From Syntrophomonas zehnderi OL-4 (GTDB taxonomy: Bacteria; Bacillota; Syntrophomonadia; Syntrophomonadales; Syntrophomonadaceae): a stretch of DNA of 64,000 nucleotides. Each line of letters begins with the position of its first letter. Within the stretch, counting starts at the first letter, position 1. This document shows, piece by piece, positions 37,538-45,730 of the stretch. Under the pieces are notes generated by a model, which worked only from the letters and a program-made list of their open reading frames with translations, was not told where the DNA came from and did not search any database. The position numbers were made by a program, and so were the translations under genes. The stretch is taken from positions 41,322 through 105,321 of the forward strand of contig NZ_CGIH01000005.1 of the NCBI RefSeq assembly GCF_000983115.1, written 5' to 3'.

Positions 37538-38200
37538 ACTATTAGGGAATAGACGCGGATAACGCGGTCTTATTAGATATTTAAACCACCGTAGCGGAAG
37601 CTTTAGCTTCCGCAAGCAAGCCCACTACCGCAACATGTACCGGAACAAAACAACTTACGAATATCTACCCTGGTATCGGAACGAAAAACTTACGATTCTC
37701 TTACCCCGGTAGCGGAAGCTTTAGCTTCCGGTGGGAAGCAGAGCTTCCCCGTTTGCTTATAACGAAATTCACCTCTAACGCAGCCACCTCCCCAGCCCCG
37801 GCCACGAAATACAGACTATTAGGGAAATAGACGCGGATAACGCAGCAACCTTAATTATGAACGAAGTTCATATCAGTTGTACCCGTAGGGTGATATACGC
37901 GGTCTTACGCGGTCTTATTAGATATTTAAACCACCGTAGCGGAAGCTTTAGCTTCCGCAATCATGCCCATTACCATAACATGTATCGGAACGAACAACTT
38001 ACGAATATCTACCCCGGTAGCGGAAGCTTTAGCTTCCGCAAGCAAGCCCACTACCGCAACATGTATCGGAACAAAACAACTTACGAATATCCACCCCGGT
38101 ATCGGAACGAAAAACTTACGATTCTCTTACCCCGGTAGCGGAAGCTTTAGCTTCCGGTGGGAAGCAAAGCTTCCCCATTAGTATCACGCCACCATTCACC
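37538..38200. repeat. nested tandem duplications of repeats and a gene end
   Basis: This gap (to the amidase at 38360) is a stacked array. The LCP gene end (about 37501-37545) recurs at 37778-37821, offset 277. Hairpins GCGGAAGC-TTTA-GCTTCC(G/C) lie at 37594, 37712, 37939, 38020 and 38138. A ~90-base unit (ACATGTATCGGAACRAA, ACTTACGAATATC, CCCCGGTA) recurs three times. TIR ends TAGACGCGGATAACGC lie at ~37551 and ~37829. 38200-38359 is AT-rich and holds the amidase leader. The short open frames here have repeat-like composition and are not called. Confidence 0.75.
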
Positions 38201-38359
38201 ACGTATATTAAAAATCATTAAAAGAGGTGCAAGAAAACCACCGCCGGCATGGTATATACTAATAACGACATTTACCTCTATTATCCTTAAGAGGATAGCA
38301 GGACTAATAGAGGAAAAAGTCGAAAGACTATTTAGCATACCAGAGAGGTGGATTTTTTT

Positions 38360-40783
38360 ATGTTACGCAGCAGCCAACCTTCATTTAACCATCCCGGTCG
38401 GATGGGTCGGATGGGTCTGTGGACGCTGACCGTTTTTATCATCCTGGCCCTTTTACTGGTTCCGTCCGCTCAGGCCGCTCCGGGTAAGATCACCGGCAGC
38501 GTGGTCAATATCCGATCCGGGCCGGGCAGTGGCTATGATGTCGTAGGAACCCTCCTGATAGACACTAAAGTCGAAGTTTTGCAATCCGGCGCCGACTGGA
38601 GCAAAATCAGATACAGCAATATAGAAGGCTACGTAGCCAGCCAATATATAAGCACCGGGCAGACAGTCACGCCCCCGGCAGTCCCGAATACGCCTGCTAA
38701 ACAGGTAAAGGTTATAAACGGCCCCATAAACAGCCGCAGCGGGCCAAATGCCAGCTATGACAAAGTGGAAATCCTGCCGGATCAGGCAGTATATAACGTA
38801 ATAGGCCAAAAGGACGGCTGGTACCAGATTCAGCTCAGCGGAGGAAAAACGGCCTATGTAGCCGGTTGGCTGGTACAGGAGATCGGCAGCAGTTCACCTG
38901 CCCCCGCCCCGCAGCCGCCGACCCCCGCACCTCCGGCCGGAACCGGCAGCCACGCTGTATCCAGCGTACTGTTCAATAACCAGCCCCTTAAGTTTGAAGT
39001 GCCGCCCCGCATTGAAAACGGCCGCACCCTGGTGCCTCTGCGGACTATTTTTGAAGCTATGGGAGCTTATGTGGAATGGAATGAATCTACCCGTACGGTT
39101 ATCGCCCGCCGCGGCAGTACTACCGTTATACTGCCTTTGGGTTCGACCAGTCCGACCGTCAACGGTCAAACCTGGCAGTTGGAAGTACCGGCCAAGATCG
39201 TAAATGATCGCACCCTGGCGCCATTGCGTTTCGTGGGTGAAGCCTTCGGAGGAAAGGTAGCCTGGAATGAACAGACCCGGGTGGTTACCATTGCCTACAA
39301 CCCTGCGCCCACCCCGGCAGTCGTAGCTGTTAAGGAAGGCGCGGTCAACCTGCGCGAAAACCCGTCAACGACTGCTGCCCGGGCAGGTGTAGCCAATGCC
39401 GGAGAACGCCTGAACGTCTTGTCAGAAAAGAACGGCTGGTATCAGGTCAGCCAAGGCGGAAGAACTGCCTGGGTAGCCTCCTGGGTGGTGGAACCCGCAG
39501 CAGGAAATTCCCCTGAGCCAGTTCCCGTTGAACCGGTAATTCCGCCGGTAGTGGAGCCAACCCCCCAGCCGCCTGCTCCACCAGCCCCGGTGCCAGATCC
39601 GGAAAATGCCCTGCGCCTGTCCCGCAGCCGGGATGCCAGCGGTATAAAAGTCGTCATCAGCTCCAGGCAGAAGCTGGAGCCGCAGATCCAGGAAAGCAGC
39701 GGCAGTATTCGCTATGCATTTACGAATCGCCCCCTCTTGGGCCTGAATTATTTTGAAGAAAAGATGGGCAGCGAACTGCTGAAGGTAAAGGCCAGTGACT
39801 ATGACAAAGATACCCAGATTACGATTAGCCTGCCCTCCGAGGTAGAATATAAAACGATGGTGGAGGACGGCGGCAAAAAGCTGGTGTTATACATCCCCAA
39901 CTACCTTATTAACATAGAAAAGAGTCCCTTTGGTAGCGTAGGCGAACGTTTTGTCATCAGTACCCTATGTCCGGTAACCCCGGCCGGAAAAGCAAGCGGC
40001 GACCGCTTGGAGGTAACCTTGCCAGGTCTTAACCTGAAGAAAGGTATCAATTACAACTACAGTTCCGATCTGGTTAAGAGCCTGCAGGTGGAAAAAAACG
40101 CCAACAACCTGCTGATGACCTTTGATATCCAAGGGCAGTATAAACACAGCTTTGCCGTCAGCGGTAGCAACAATGATCTGAACATAATATTGATGCGCAA
40201 AACCACCAACCAGAACCGTGAAAAATTGGTGGTACTGGATGCCGGGCACGGGGGCAAGGATCCCGGAGCCTGCGGAACCCTTATCAAAGAAAAGGAAGTT
40301 ACCCTGCCGGTTACGCTGAAAGTCGGAGAATTGCTTAAACAAAAAGGTATCCCGGTAGAATATACCCGCACAGATGACCGTTTCGTAGAATTAAACGAAA
40401 TAAGTAATATAGCCAACCGGCTCAATGCCACCCTGTTCGTGTCCATACACTGTAATTCCTCGACTTCGCCAGACCCCAGCGGAACCGAAACGTATTTCTA
40501 TGCCCCGCTGACCACCCCGGAACTCTATGTGCAGCGGGATGAACGGCAAAAACTAGCCACCCTCCTGCAAAATGAGCTGATGTCCAAACTGCAGCGCATC
40601 AACCGCGGGGTAAAAGAGAAAAACCTAGCTGTGCTAAGAAATGCTCAAATGCCTTCGGCCCTGGTAGAATTAGCCTTCATCAGCAACCCCGCCGAGCAGG
40701 CCCTGCTGATGCAAGACGACTTCCAAAACCTGGCCGCCCAGGCCATAGCCAACGCCATAGAGCAGTATATGCGGGAAATGTAG
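38360..40783 (+). CDS. multidomain N-acetylmuramoyl-L-alanine amidase
   Basis: 807 residues from ATG 38360; AGAGAGGTG lies 9 bases upstream and contains a GTG that is less well spaced. Order: signal peptide (TVFIILALLLVPSAQAAPG), bacterial SH3 (~30-85), SH3 (~105-165), CuAO/stalk-type domain pair (~190-315; PLKFEVPPRIENGRTLVPLRTIFEAMGAYVEWNE), third SH3 (~325-380), proline-rich linker, AMIN domain (~415-515), then amidase_3 (~620-805). The zinc site is H630 in VVLDAGHGGKDPGACG, E in KEKEVTLPV, and H in SIHCNSS; the catalytic Glu is in VELAFISNPAEQALL. It cleaves the MurNAc-L-Ala bond in peptidoglycan. Combining SH3, stalk and AMIN domains gives several wall anchors. A terminator follows. Confidence 0.93.
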   Translation: MLRSSQPSFNHPGRMGRMGLWTLTVFIILALLLVPSAQAAPGKITGSVVNIRSGPGSGYDVVGTLLIDTKVEVLQSGADWSKIRYSNIEGYVASQYISTGQTVTPPAVPNTPAKQVKVINGPINSRSGPNASYDKVEILPDQAVYNVIGQKDGWYQIQLSGGKTAYVAGWLVQEIGSSSPAPAPQPPTPAPPAGTGSHAVSSVLFNNQPLKFEVPPRIENGRTLVPLRTIFEAMGAYVEWNESTRTVIARRGSTTVILPLGSTSPTVNGQTWQLEVPAKIVNDRTLAPLRFVGEAFGGKVAWNEQTRVVTIAYNPAPTPAVVAVKEGAVNLRENPSTTAARAGVANAGERLNVLSEKNGWYQVSQGGRTAWVASWVVEPAAGNSPEPVPVEPVIPPVVEPTPQPPAPPAPVPDPENALRLSRSRDASGIKVVISSRQKLEPQIQESSGSIRYAFTNRPLLGLNYFEEKMGSELLKVKASDYDKDTQITISLPSEVEYKTMVEDGGKKLVLYIPNYLINIEKSPFGSVGERFVISTLCPVTPAGKASGDRLEVTLPGLNLKKGINYNYSSDLVKSLQVEKNANNLLMTFDIQGQYKHSFAVSGSNNDLNIILMRKTTNQNREKLVVLDAGHGGKDPGACGTLIKEKEVTLPVTLKVGELLKQKGIPVEYTRTDDRFVELNEISNIANRLNATLFVSIHCNSSTSPDPSGTETYFYAPLTTPELYVQRDERQKLATLLQNELMSKLQRINRGVKEKNLAVLRNAQMPSALVELAFISNPAEQALLMQDDFQNLAAQAIANAIEQYMREM

Positions 40784-40811
40784 AAAACTTATGTAGAAAA
40801 GAACATACCAC

Positions 40812-40850
40812 AGGGACTGGGGCATATATATTCACCCCAGTCCCTTTCTT
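40812..40850 (+). terminator. Rho-independent terminator after the amidase
   Basis: 10-bp perfect stem GGGACTGGGG / CCCCAGTCCC, 12-base loop, then TTTCTTT. The next gene fragment begins within 25 bases of it. Confidence 0.9.
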
Positions 40851-40874
40851 TACCAAAAAGCAGAATCTCATTAC

Positions 40875-41267
40875 ATGGCTAGGTATTACATGTATAAACA
40901 TGTGTATTTTCATAAGACTACCCGTAGCGCAGAAATTATCACCAGAAAGATTCTTAATAGGGCAAAGGAATTGATAACTAGCAAAGAAATGGAATGTCCT
41001 CCGTATCTGGATGTTTTGTTTTTAAGCAAGCCGGAAGATAAAGAGAAATATCTGACATCCTATTTAGAACTGGATGATATGATACTTTGGTACTGGTTCC
41101 ATCAGTGGGTTAATAGTGATGATAAATTACTGAGTGAGTTATGTGATAGACTATTAAATAGAAAACTATTAAAGAGTATAGATATTTCTGGGATTAATGT
41201 GGCTGAACTGATAAGATTGATTATCTATGTAAGCTCTATTCCTACGATGGTTCTCCTGAATTTTTAA
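40875..41267 (+). pseudogene. HD-domain phosphohydrolase, truncated fragment (5' part missing)
   Basis: 130 residues, AT-rich unlike the flanking genes. MARYYMYKHVYFHKTTRSAEIITRKILNRAKEL followed by LLNRKLLKSIDI resembles the middle of SAMHD1/YwfO-type HD hydrolases, downstream of their metal-binding HD motifs. The N-terminal half with the HD residues is missing. In-frame codons before the ATG (AESHY) look like old coding sequence, and the break falls at the amidase terminator. The frame then stops at 41267, where the same protein continues in another frame. Confidence 0.6.
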
Positions 41268-41809
41268 AGGAATGGTTAAAATGGAACGATGAAGTGTTAG
41301 TAACTACCATTTGCTCTGACCAAACTCCTGAAGGGTATTGCAAAGATATATTTCAAAGATTGGCGGCAAGAAAGCTGTTTAAGAGGATTTTTACCAAAAG
41401 GATAGGGGATTTTAAGAGACCGGTTATACGCCAAAGAATATCTGAAGAATTTAATAAGTATCGAAAGGATATTGAAAAAGCTATTGGGCTAAACATCAGT
41501 ATTGAACCATGTCTGGTTATTGCAAATAAATTTACTATTCAGTCAGTAAGGGAGCAGTCAAGGAACTCAGAAGGTTCTATATTAGTTTTACAGGGCAATA
41601 CTCCCAATATATTTGAAGAAGAATCACTATTATTTCGTTCTATTAATGAGGCTGAAAAAGACGAATTTCTTGAGGTTTATGCCCCCATTGTATTTAAGGA
41701 TGATAAGGACAAGAAGATCAGGCTCCGCGAGTATTCGGAGCAGATTGAAGTTTTAATTGAAAATGTGATTAATGATAGTGGTGAGGAGGGAAACAATGAA
41801 AGCATCTGA
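41208..41809 (+). pseudogene. HD-domain phosphohydrolase, C-terminal fragment after a frameshift
   Basis: The frame is open from 41207 to 41809; GTG 41294 (171 residues) is the first possible start. Reading upstream of it gives DYLCKLYSYDGSPEFLKEWLKWNDEV, a natural continuation of the previous fragment, so a -1/+1 shift between ~41207 and 41267 split one gene. The rest (QRLAARKLFKRIFTKRIGDF, PCLVIANKFTIQSVREQSRNSEGSILVLQG) looks like the C-terminal part of the same family. Overlap with the next gene is 14 bases. The protein is unlikely to be active without its HD core. Confidence 0.55.
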
Positions 41810-42341
41810 GGTTTTCCTGTTGATGTTGGGGGAAGCGGGAGGAACGATGCGAGGGAAAACATTGATCCAAAAAAAGGCCTACTTCTTAAATGTCTTATTA
41901 GACTTGGGTTTACCATATAACCCTCATTATTATGGACCTTATTCTCCGGAATTGGATAATTCAATTGGTAAATGTAAAGCTCTGGGATTGGTAGAACAGA
42001 ATACAGTTGGTTTTGGAGTAGATGGGGAAACGGGTTTTGAAAAGAAAAGGTTTGATTATAAGCTTACCGCCGATGGCGAGGAAGTATTACGTGATTTGGA
42101 AAAGCGAAAACCTGAAGAATATAGGGAAATTAAGGATTGTTTAAAAAAACTCTCCCTTGCCGGGGATGAGGATTATGTTTCACTTTCTATTGCGGCTAAG
42201 ACTTATCATATACTGAAAGAAAGCGATACAGATATACGATCTGATGAGGTTGCTAATGAGGCCAAACAATTAGGATGGGAAATATCCCAGAGTTCAATTG
42301 ATAAGGCGGTAGGTTTTTTATCTAAGATGGGAATGATTTAG
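41796..42341 (+). CDS. YwgA-like protein
   Basis: 181 residues from ATG 41796 with a GAGGAGG site. LLMLGEAGGTMRGKTLIQKKAYFLNVLLDLGLPYNPHYYGPYSPELDNSI and LTADGEEVLRDLEKRKPEEY resemble YwgA of Bacillus, which likewise lies beside the HD gene ywfO. The KTLIQKKAYFL start is also reminiscent of Panacea/SocA-type antitoxin folds. No enzyme motif is seen. It overlaps the broken HD gene and was probably cotranscribed with it. Function unknown; a regulator or antitoxin of the HD enzyme is a guess. Confidence 0.6.
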   Translation: MKASEVFLLMLGEAGGTMRGKTLIQKKAYFLNVLLDLGLPYNPHYYGPYSPELDNSIGKCKALGLVEQNTVGFGVDGETGFEKKRFDYKLTADGEEVLRDLEKRKPEEYREIKDCLKKLSLAGDEDYVSLSIAAKTYHILKESDTDIRSDEVANEAKQLGWEISQSSIDKAVGFLSKMGMI

Positions 42342-42404
42342 TCTCAATAAGTCCGGGGACTATCCCTGGAATTAGTGAGGAATTATGTTCACGGAGGGGA
42401 GAGC

Positions 42405-43070
42405 ATGTACCCGGTTATAAAACGATGTTTAGATATAGTAGTAGCCGGACTGGGGCTGATTGTGCTGTCTCCTTTATTAGTTGTTATAACGGTTATAGTT
42501 TGGCTGCGGATGGGGCGTCCGGTTCTGTTTAAACAGATGCGACCTGGTTTTCATGGCAGGGCTTTTGGCATGTATAAATTCCGCACTATGACTAGTGGAA
42601 AGGATGACCAGGGTAATCTGTTGCCCGATGAACAAAGGCTTACCCCCCTGGGGAATTTCCTGCGTACGACCAGCCTGGATGAATTCCCGGAGTTATTTAA
42701 TGTGTTAAAGGGTGACATGAGTCTGGTAGGGCCTCGCCCTCTCTTGATGCAGTATCTGGATAGATATACTCCTGAGCAGGCCCGGCGGCATGAGGTTAAG
42801 CCGGGAATTACTGGCTGGGCGCAGGTGAATGGGCGCAATGCACTTAGCTGGGAGGAGAAGTTTGCGCTGGATGTCTGGTATGTGGACAATCAGTCGTTTC
42901 GGCTGGATATTAAAATATTGCTTTTTACCATAGTGAAGGTATTCCGGCGGGAGGGGATTGCGTCTTCAGGGGAAGCCACCATGCCGGAGTTTATGGGAAA
43001 TTATAAGCAGGAAGAATATAGAGAAGTACGCCAAAGTGCTATACAAGCTGCAGCGGTTAAGGAAAAATAA
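42405..43070 (+). CDS. pglC: bacterial sugar transferase (PglC/WcaJ-like)
   Basis: 221 residues from ATG 42405 with a GGAGGGG site. The N-terminal helix (RCLDIVVAGLGLIVLSPLLVVITVIVWL) is a re-entrant membrane anchor. The catalytic region contains LFKQMRPGFHGRAFGMYKFRTMT, LRTTSLDEFPELFNVLKGDMSLVGPRPLLMQYL and KPGITGWAQVNGRNALSWEEKF. It transfers a sugar-1-phosphate to undecaprenyl phosphate. With PglD- and PglE-like genes directly after it, the likely sugar is di-N-acetylbacillosamine or a relative. Confidence 0.85.
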   Translation: MYPVIKRCLDIVVAGLGLIVLSPLLVVITVIVWLRMGRPVLFKQMRPGFHGRAFGMYKFRTMTSGKDDQGNLLPDEQRLTPLGNFLRTTSLDEFPELFNVLKGDMSLVGPRPLLMQYLDRYTPEQARRHEVKPGITGWAQVNGRNALSWEEKFALDVWYVDNQSFRLDIKILLFTIVKVFRREGIASSGEATMPEFMGNYKQEEYREVRQSAIQAAAVKEK

Positions 43071-43131
43071 TTACCTATTGATTGCCGAGGTTCCGAAGGA
43101 AAAGAATATTTACATTGGGAGAATACAGATA

Positions 43132-43791
43132 ATGGTTCATGATTTAAAGCCTTTAATAATAGTTGGCGCAGGCGGTCTGGGGCGAGAGGTGGCCTGGCTG
43201 GCAGCGGATATTAACCGGCAAAAGCCGGAGTGGGATTTTATCGGTTTTGTGGATGATGGGGTGCAGGGAAATACGGTGGAAGGATATCCGATTATTGGCC
43301 CGGTGGAGCATCTTTTTAATATGCCTTCAGATATTTGGACGGTGGTAGCCATAGCCGATTCCCGAGTCAGGATGAAGCTGGTCAGGCAAATTCAGGAGCA
43401 GGGAAGGAAAATGGCTACTCTGGTGCACCCGTCAGTCAGTATGTCGGACTATGTAAAAATCGAGGCCGGCTCAATCATTTGCTCCGGGACTGTTATAACC
43501 ACAAACGTTAGTCTGGGACTGGCTGCCATAATCAATCCCGGATGTTTTATCGGACACGATACCGGGTTGCAAGACTTTGTCAGCCTGATGCCGGGAACCA
43601 ATCTGGCCGGGGAGGTCAGGGTAGGTGAAGGCTGTTATTTCGGGCTTAACTCGTGCGTGATCAATCGCACCACCATTGGCGAATGGAGTGTAATAGGAGC
43701 GGGGGCTACGGCGGTAGACGATATTCCTGCTTACTCACTGGCGGTTGGGGTACCGGCGCGGGTGGTTAAGAAGCTTCGAAGTGAGGTGTGA
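43132..43791 (+). CDS. pglD: sugar O/N-acetyltransferase, PglD/NeuD-like
   Basis: 219 residues from ATG 43132 with a GGGAGA site. An N-terminal Rossmann-like domain (PLIIVGAGGLGREVAWLAADIN...WDFIGFVDDG) is followed by a left-handed beta-helix of hexapeptide repeats (VKIEAGSIICSGTVITTNVSLGLAAIINPGCFIGHDTGL, the catalytic histidine region, then VGEGCYFGLNSCVINRTTIGEWSVIGAGATAVDDIPAYSLAVGVPARVVKKL). PglD acetylates the 4-amino group of UDP-4-amino sugar made by PglE. The gene order supports that reading. Confidence 0.85.
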   Translation: MVHDLKPLIIVGAGGLGREVAWLAADINRQKPEWDFIGFVDDGVQGNTVEGYPIIGPVEHLFNMPSDIWTVVAIADSRVRMKLVRQIQEQGRKMATLVHPSVSMSDYVKIEAGSIICSGTVITTNVSLGLAAIINPGCFIGHDTGLQDFVSLMPGTNLAGEVRVGEGCYFGLNSCVINRTTIGEWSVIGAGATAVDDIPAYSLAVGVPARVVKKLRSEV

Positions 43792-43853
43792 GGCGAGGGG
43801 CAGGCGTTTCAGGGCTGTTTACCAATCTGTCAATTTAAGGAGAAAAGTTATAT

Positions 43854-45005
43854 ATGCAATCAAACCATAAGCGTATCTATCTATCCCCGCCGCATATGGG
43901 CGGATATGAGATGGGATATATAAAGGAAGCTTTTGAGACTAACTGGATTGCTCCGTTAGGGCCGCAGGTGGATGCTTTTGAAAAAGAAGTTGCGGTCTAT
44001 ACCGGGGCAAAATCAGCGTTGGCACTTAGCTCTGGGACAGCAGCTATTCATTTGGCCTTGCGATTACTGGGGGTGGAGCCGGGGGACATCGTTTTCTGTT
44101 CCTCGTTAACCTTTATCGCTAGTGTAAATCCGGTTCTGTATTTAGGAGCGCAGCCGGTTTTTATTGATTCCGAGCCGGAAAGTTGGAATATGTCGCCGGT
44201 GGCACTGGAAAAAGCCTTTATGTGGGCTAATAGCAGCGGACGAATGCCGAAGGCGGTAATTATTGTAGACCTGTACGGGCAGAGTGCGGATTATGAGCCT
44301 TTGCTTAATTTGTGCAATGAATATAGAGTGCCGGTGGTTGAGGATGCGGCTGAAGCCTTGGGAGCTTCTTATAGAGGTAAAGTCTGTGGCACCTTGGGGC
44401 GGCTAGGCGTATTTTCCTTTAACGGCAACAAAATTGTTACTACTTCCGGTGGGGGGATGCTGGTTTCCGATGATGAAGAGGCACTGAAAAAAGCACTTTT
44501 TTGGGCTACGCAGGCCCGGGAACCGGCCCCCTGGTACCAGCATGCAGAAATGGGGTATAACTACCGCATGAGTAACATTGTGGCTGCCATAGGTCGAGGG
44601 CAGTTGCAGGTATTGGATGAACGGGTAGATGCTCGCCGGACTGTTTTTGAACGTTATGAGAAGACTCTGGGGGATATACCTGGGGTAGATTTTATGTCCG
44701 AGGCCAGCTACGGCAGGTGTAACCGCTGGCTGACGGTGATGACTTTGAACCCGGAAATATGTACAGTTAAGCCTATGCAGATTATTGACGCTCTGGCGGC
44801 AGAGAATATCGAGTCCCGCCCGGTATGGAAACCTATGCATCTACAGCCGTTGTTTGCCGGGTGCCAATACTTTCCCCATGAGGAAGGGAAAAGTATCGCA
44901 GATAGGTTTTTTACTACCGGTGTGTGCTTACCTTCGGGTTCCAGCATGACGGCAGAGGAACAACAGCGGGTGATAGACGTAGTGCTAAGCACCTTATCCG
45001 GCTAA
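43854..45005 (+). CDS. pglE: DegT/DnrJ/EryC1 aminotransferase, PglE-like
   Basis: 383 residues, ATG with AAGGAGA. It is a PLP aminotransferase: RIYLSPPHMGGYEMGYIKEAFETNWIAPLGPQVDAFE, ALSSGTAAIHLALRLL, VVEDAAEALGASYRGKVCGTLG, the PLP lysine in FSFNGNKIVTTSGGGML, and MGYNYRMSNIVAAIGRGQL. It would convert a UDP-4-keto-6-deoxy sugar to the 4-amino sugar. The 4,6-dehydratase (pglF) is not in the window, so the pathway needs a gene elsewhere. Confidence 0.88.
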   Translation: MQSNHKRIYLSPPHMGGYEMGYIKEAFETNWIAPLGPQVDAFEKEVAVYTGAKSALALSSGTAAIHLALRLLGVEPGDIVFCSSLTFIASVNPVLYLGAQPVFIDSEPESWNMSPVALEKAFMWANSSGRMPKAVIIVDLYGQSADYEPLLNLCNEYRVPVVEDAAEALGASYRGKVCGTLGRLGVFSFNGNKIVTTSGGGMLVSDDEEALKKALFWATQAREPAPWYQHAEMGYNYRMSNIVAAIGRGQLQVLDERVDARRTVFERYEKTLGDIPGVDFMSEASYGRCNRWLTVMTLNPEICTVKPMQIIDALAAENIESRPVWKPMHLQPLFAGCQYFPHEEGKSIADRFFTTGVCLPSGSSMTAEEQQRVIDVVLSTLSG

Positions 45006-45044
45006 GCAATATGCTGCACCCTTCGGGGTCCTAAGGGTCAGTGC

Positions 45045-45138
45045 TATTTGTGTCTATTAATGCCGATTTTTTCTTGCCGCGGAAGCTGAAGCATCCGCTA
45101 CGGTTTTTTTTGAACCGCGTAAATCCGCGTCTATTAAA
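45045..45138. repeat. degenerate TIR and hairpin repeats
   Basis: TGTGTCTATTAATG near 45045-45062, a decayed hairpin (GCGGAAGCTGAAGCATCCGC) at ~45079-45098, and AATCCGCGTCTATTAAA closing at ~45138. They lie between pglE and the convergent toxin gene. Confidence 0.5.
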
Positions 45139-45196
45139 ATAATTTTAATAATTTTCCGGCACTTTTATAAGTTGCATCTTTTACCGGATATAAATT

Positions 45197-45730
45197 CTAC
45201 AATATCATTTGCATCCGTCTCATAAATTCATGCAGATTAATATAATCTACTCCGAATTCCTTGCATACGACTGGTATTTTTATATTCTTCTTATTTTTTG
45301 GATCATATGTTTCAAATGTAACTATAGTGTAATTAAATATTTTTGCATAAGCGACCAGCCAGGCATCAGCATTACTGCCCCTGGCAAAATCCGCCTTGGC
45401 GCTTGTTGAGTAGTGAGACATATAGGGGGTATCCTGGGTCATTTTCTGAATAATTTGACTATACATGTTAACTACTTCTATATTCCTGGTTGTATGGACT
45501 TCTCCTTTATATTCTGTTCTAATCCAAAAACTAAGTTCATCTTCATTTTCCGGTTTTTCTTTATTTACAAAAACCAGTTCATCGTATACCCGATCTATTA
45601 TGCTAAATAAATTTCTTTCTGCTAACTCATTAAGCTTTTGCCAAAAACTAGGAGCTATATCAAAACTATAAAAGGTATTGTTGGCAGTAATGAAGGGGTT
45701 GGCGTCAAATAAATACTTTTTCCTAGTCAT
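45197..45730 (-). CDS. DUF4411 PIN-like toxin
   Basis: 177 residues from ATG at 45730 (RKKYLFDANPFITANNTFYSFDIAPSFWQKL); an ORF start 11 codons earlier overlaps the upstream gene. The PIN-like acidic residues are D in FDANPF, D/E in DRVYDELVFVNKEKPENEDEL, D in SNADAWLVAYA, and TFETYDPKNKKN. Such proteins are expected to be ribonuclease toxins. It runs with the HTH-metallopeptidase gene upstream, with which it overlaps slightly, as in DUF4411/ImmA-IrrE toxin-antitoxin pairs. Confidence 0.8.
   Translation of the reverse strand: MTRKKYLFDANPFITANNTFYSFDIAPSFWQKLNELAERNLFSIIDRVYDELVFVNKEKPENEDELSFWIRTEYKGEVHTTRNIEVVNMYSQIIQKMTQDTPYMSHYSTSAKADFARGSNADAWLVAYAKIFNYTIVTFETYDPKNKKNIKIPVVCKEFGVDYINLHEFMRRMQMIL

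Noticed and set aside
37857..38181. overlapping short open frames of 72-93 residues
   Set aside because: They are made entirely of the duplicated repeat units (repeating YRN, NMYRN); there is no ribosome site or conserved domain.
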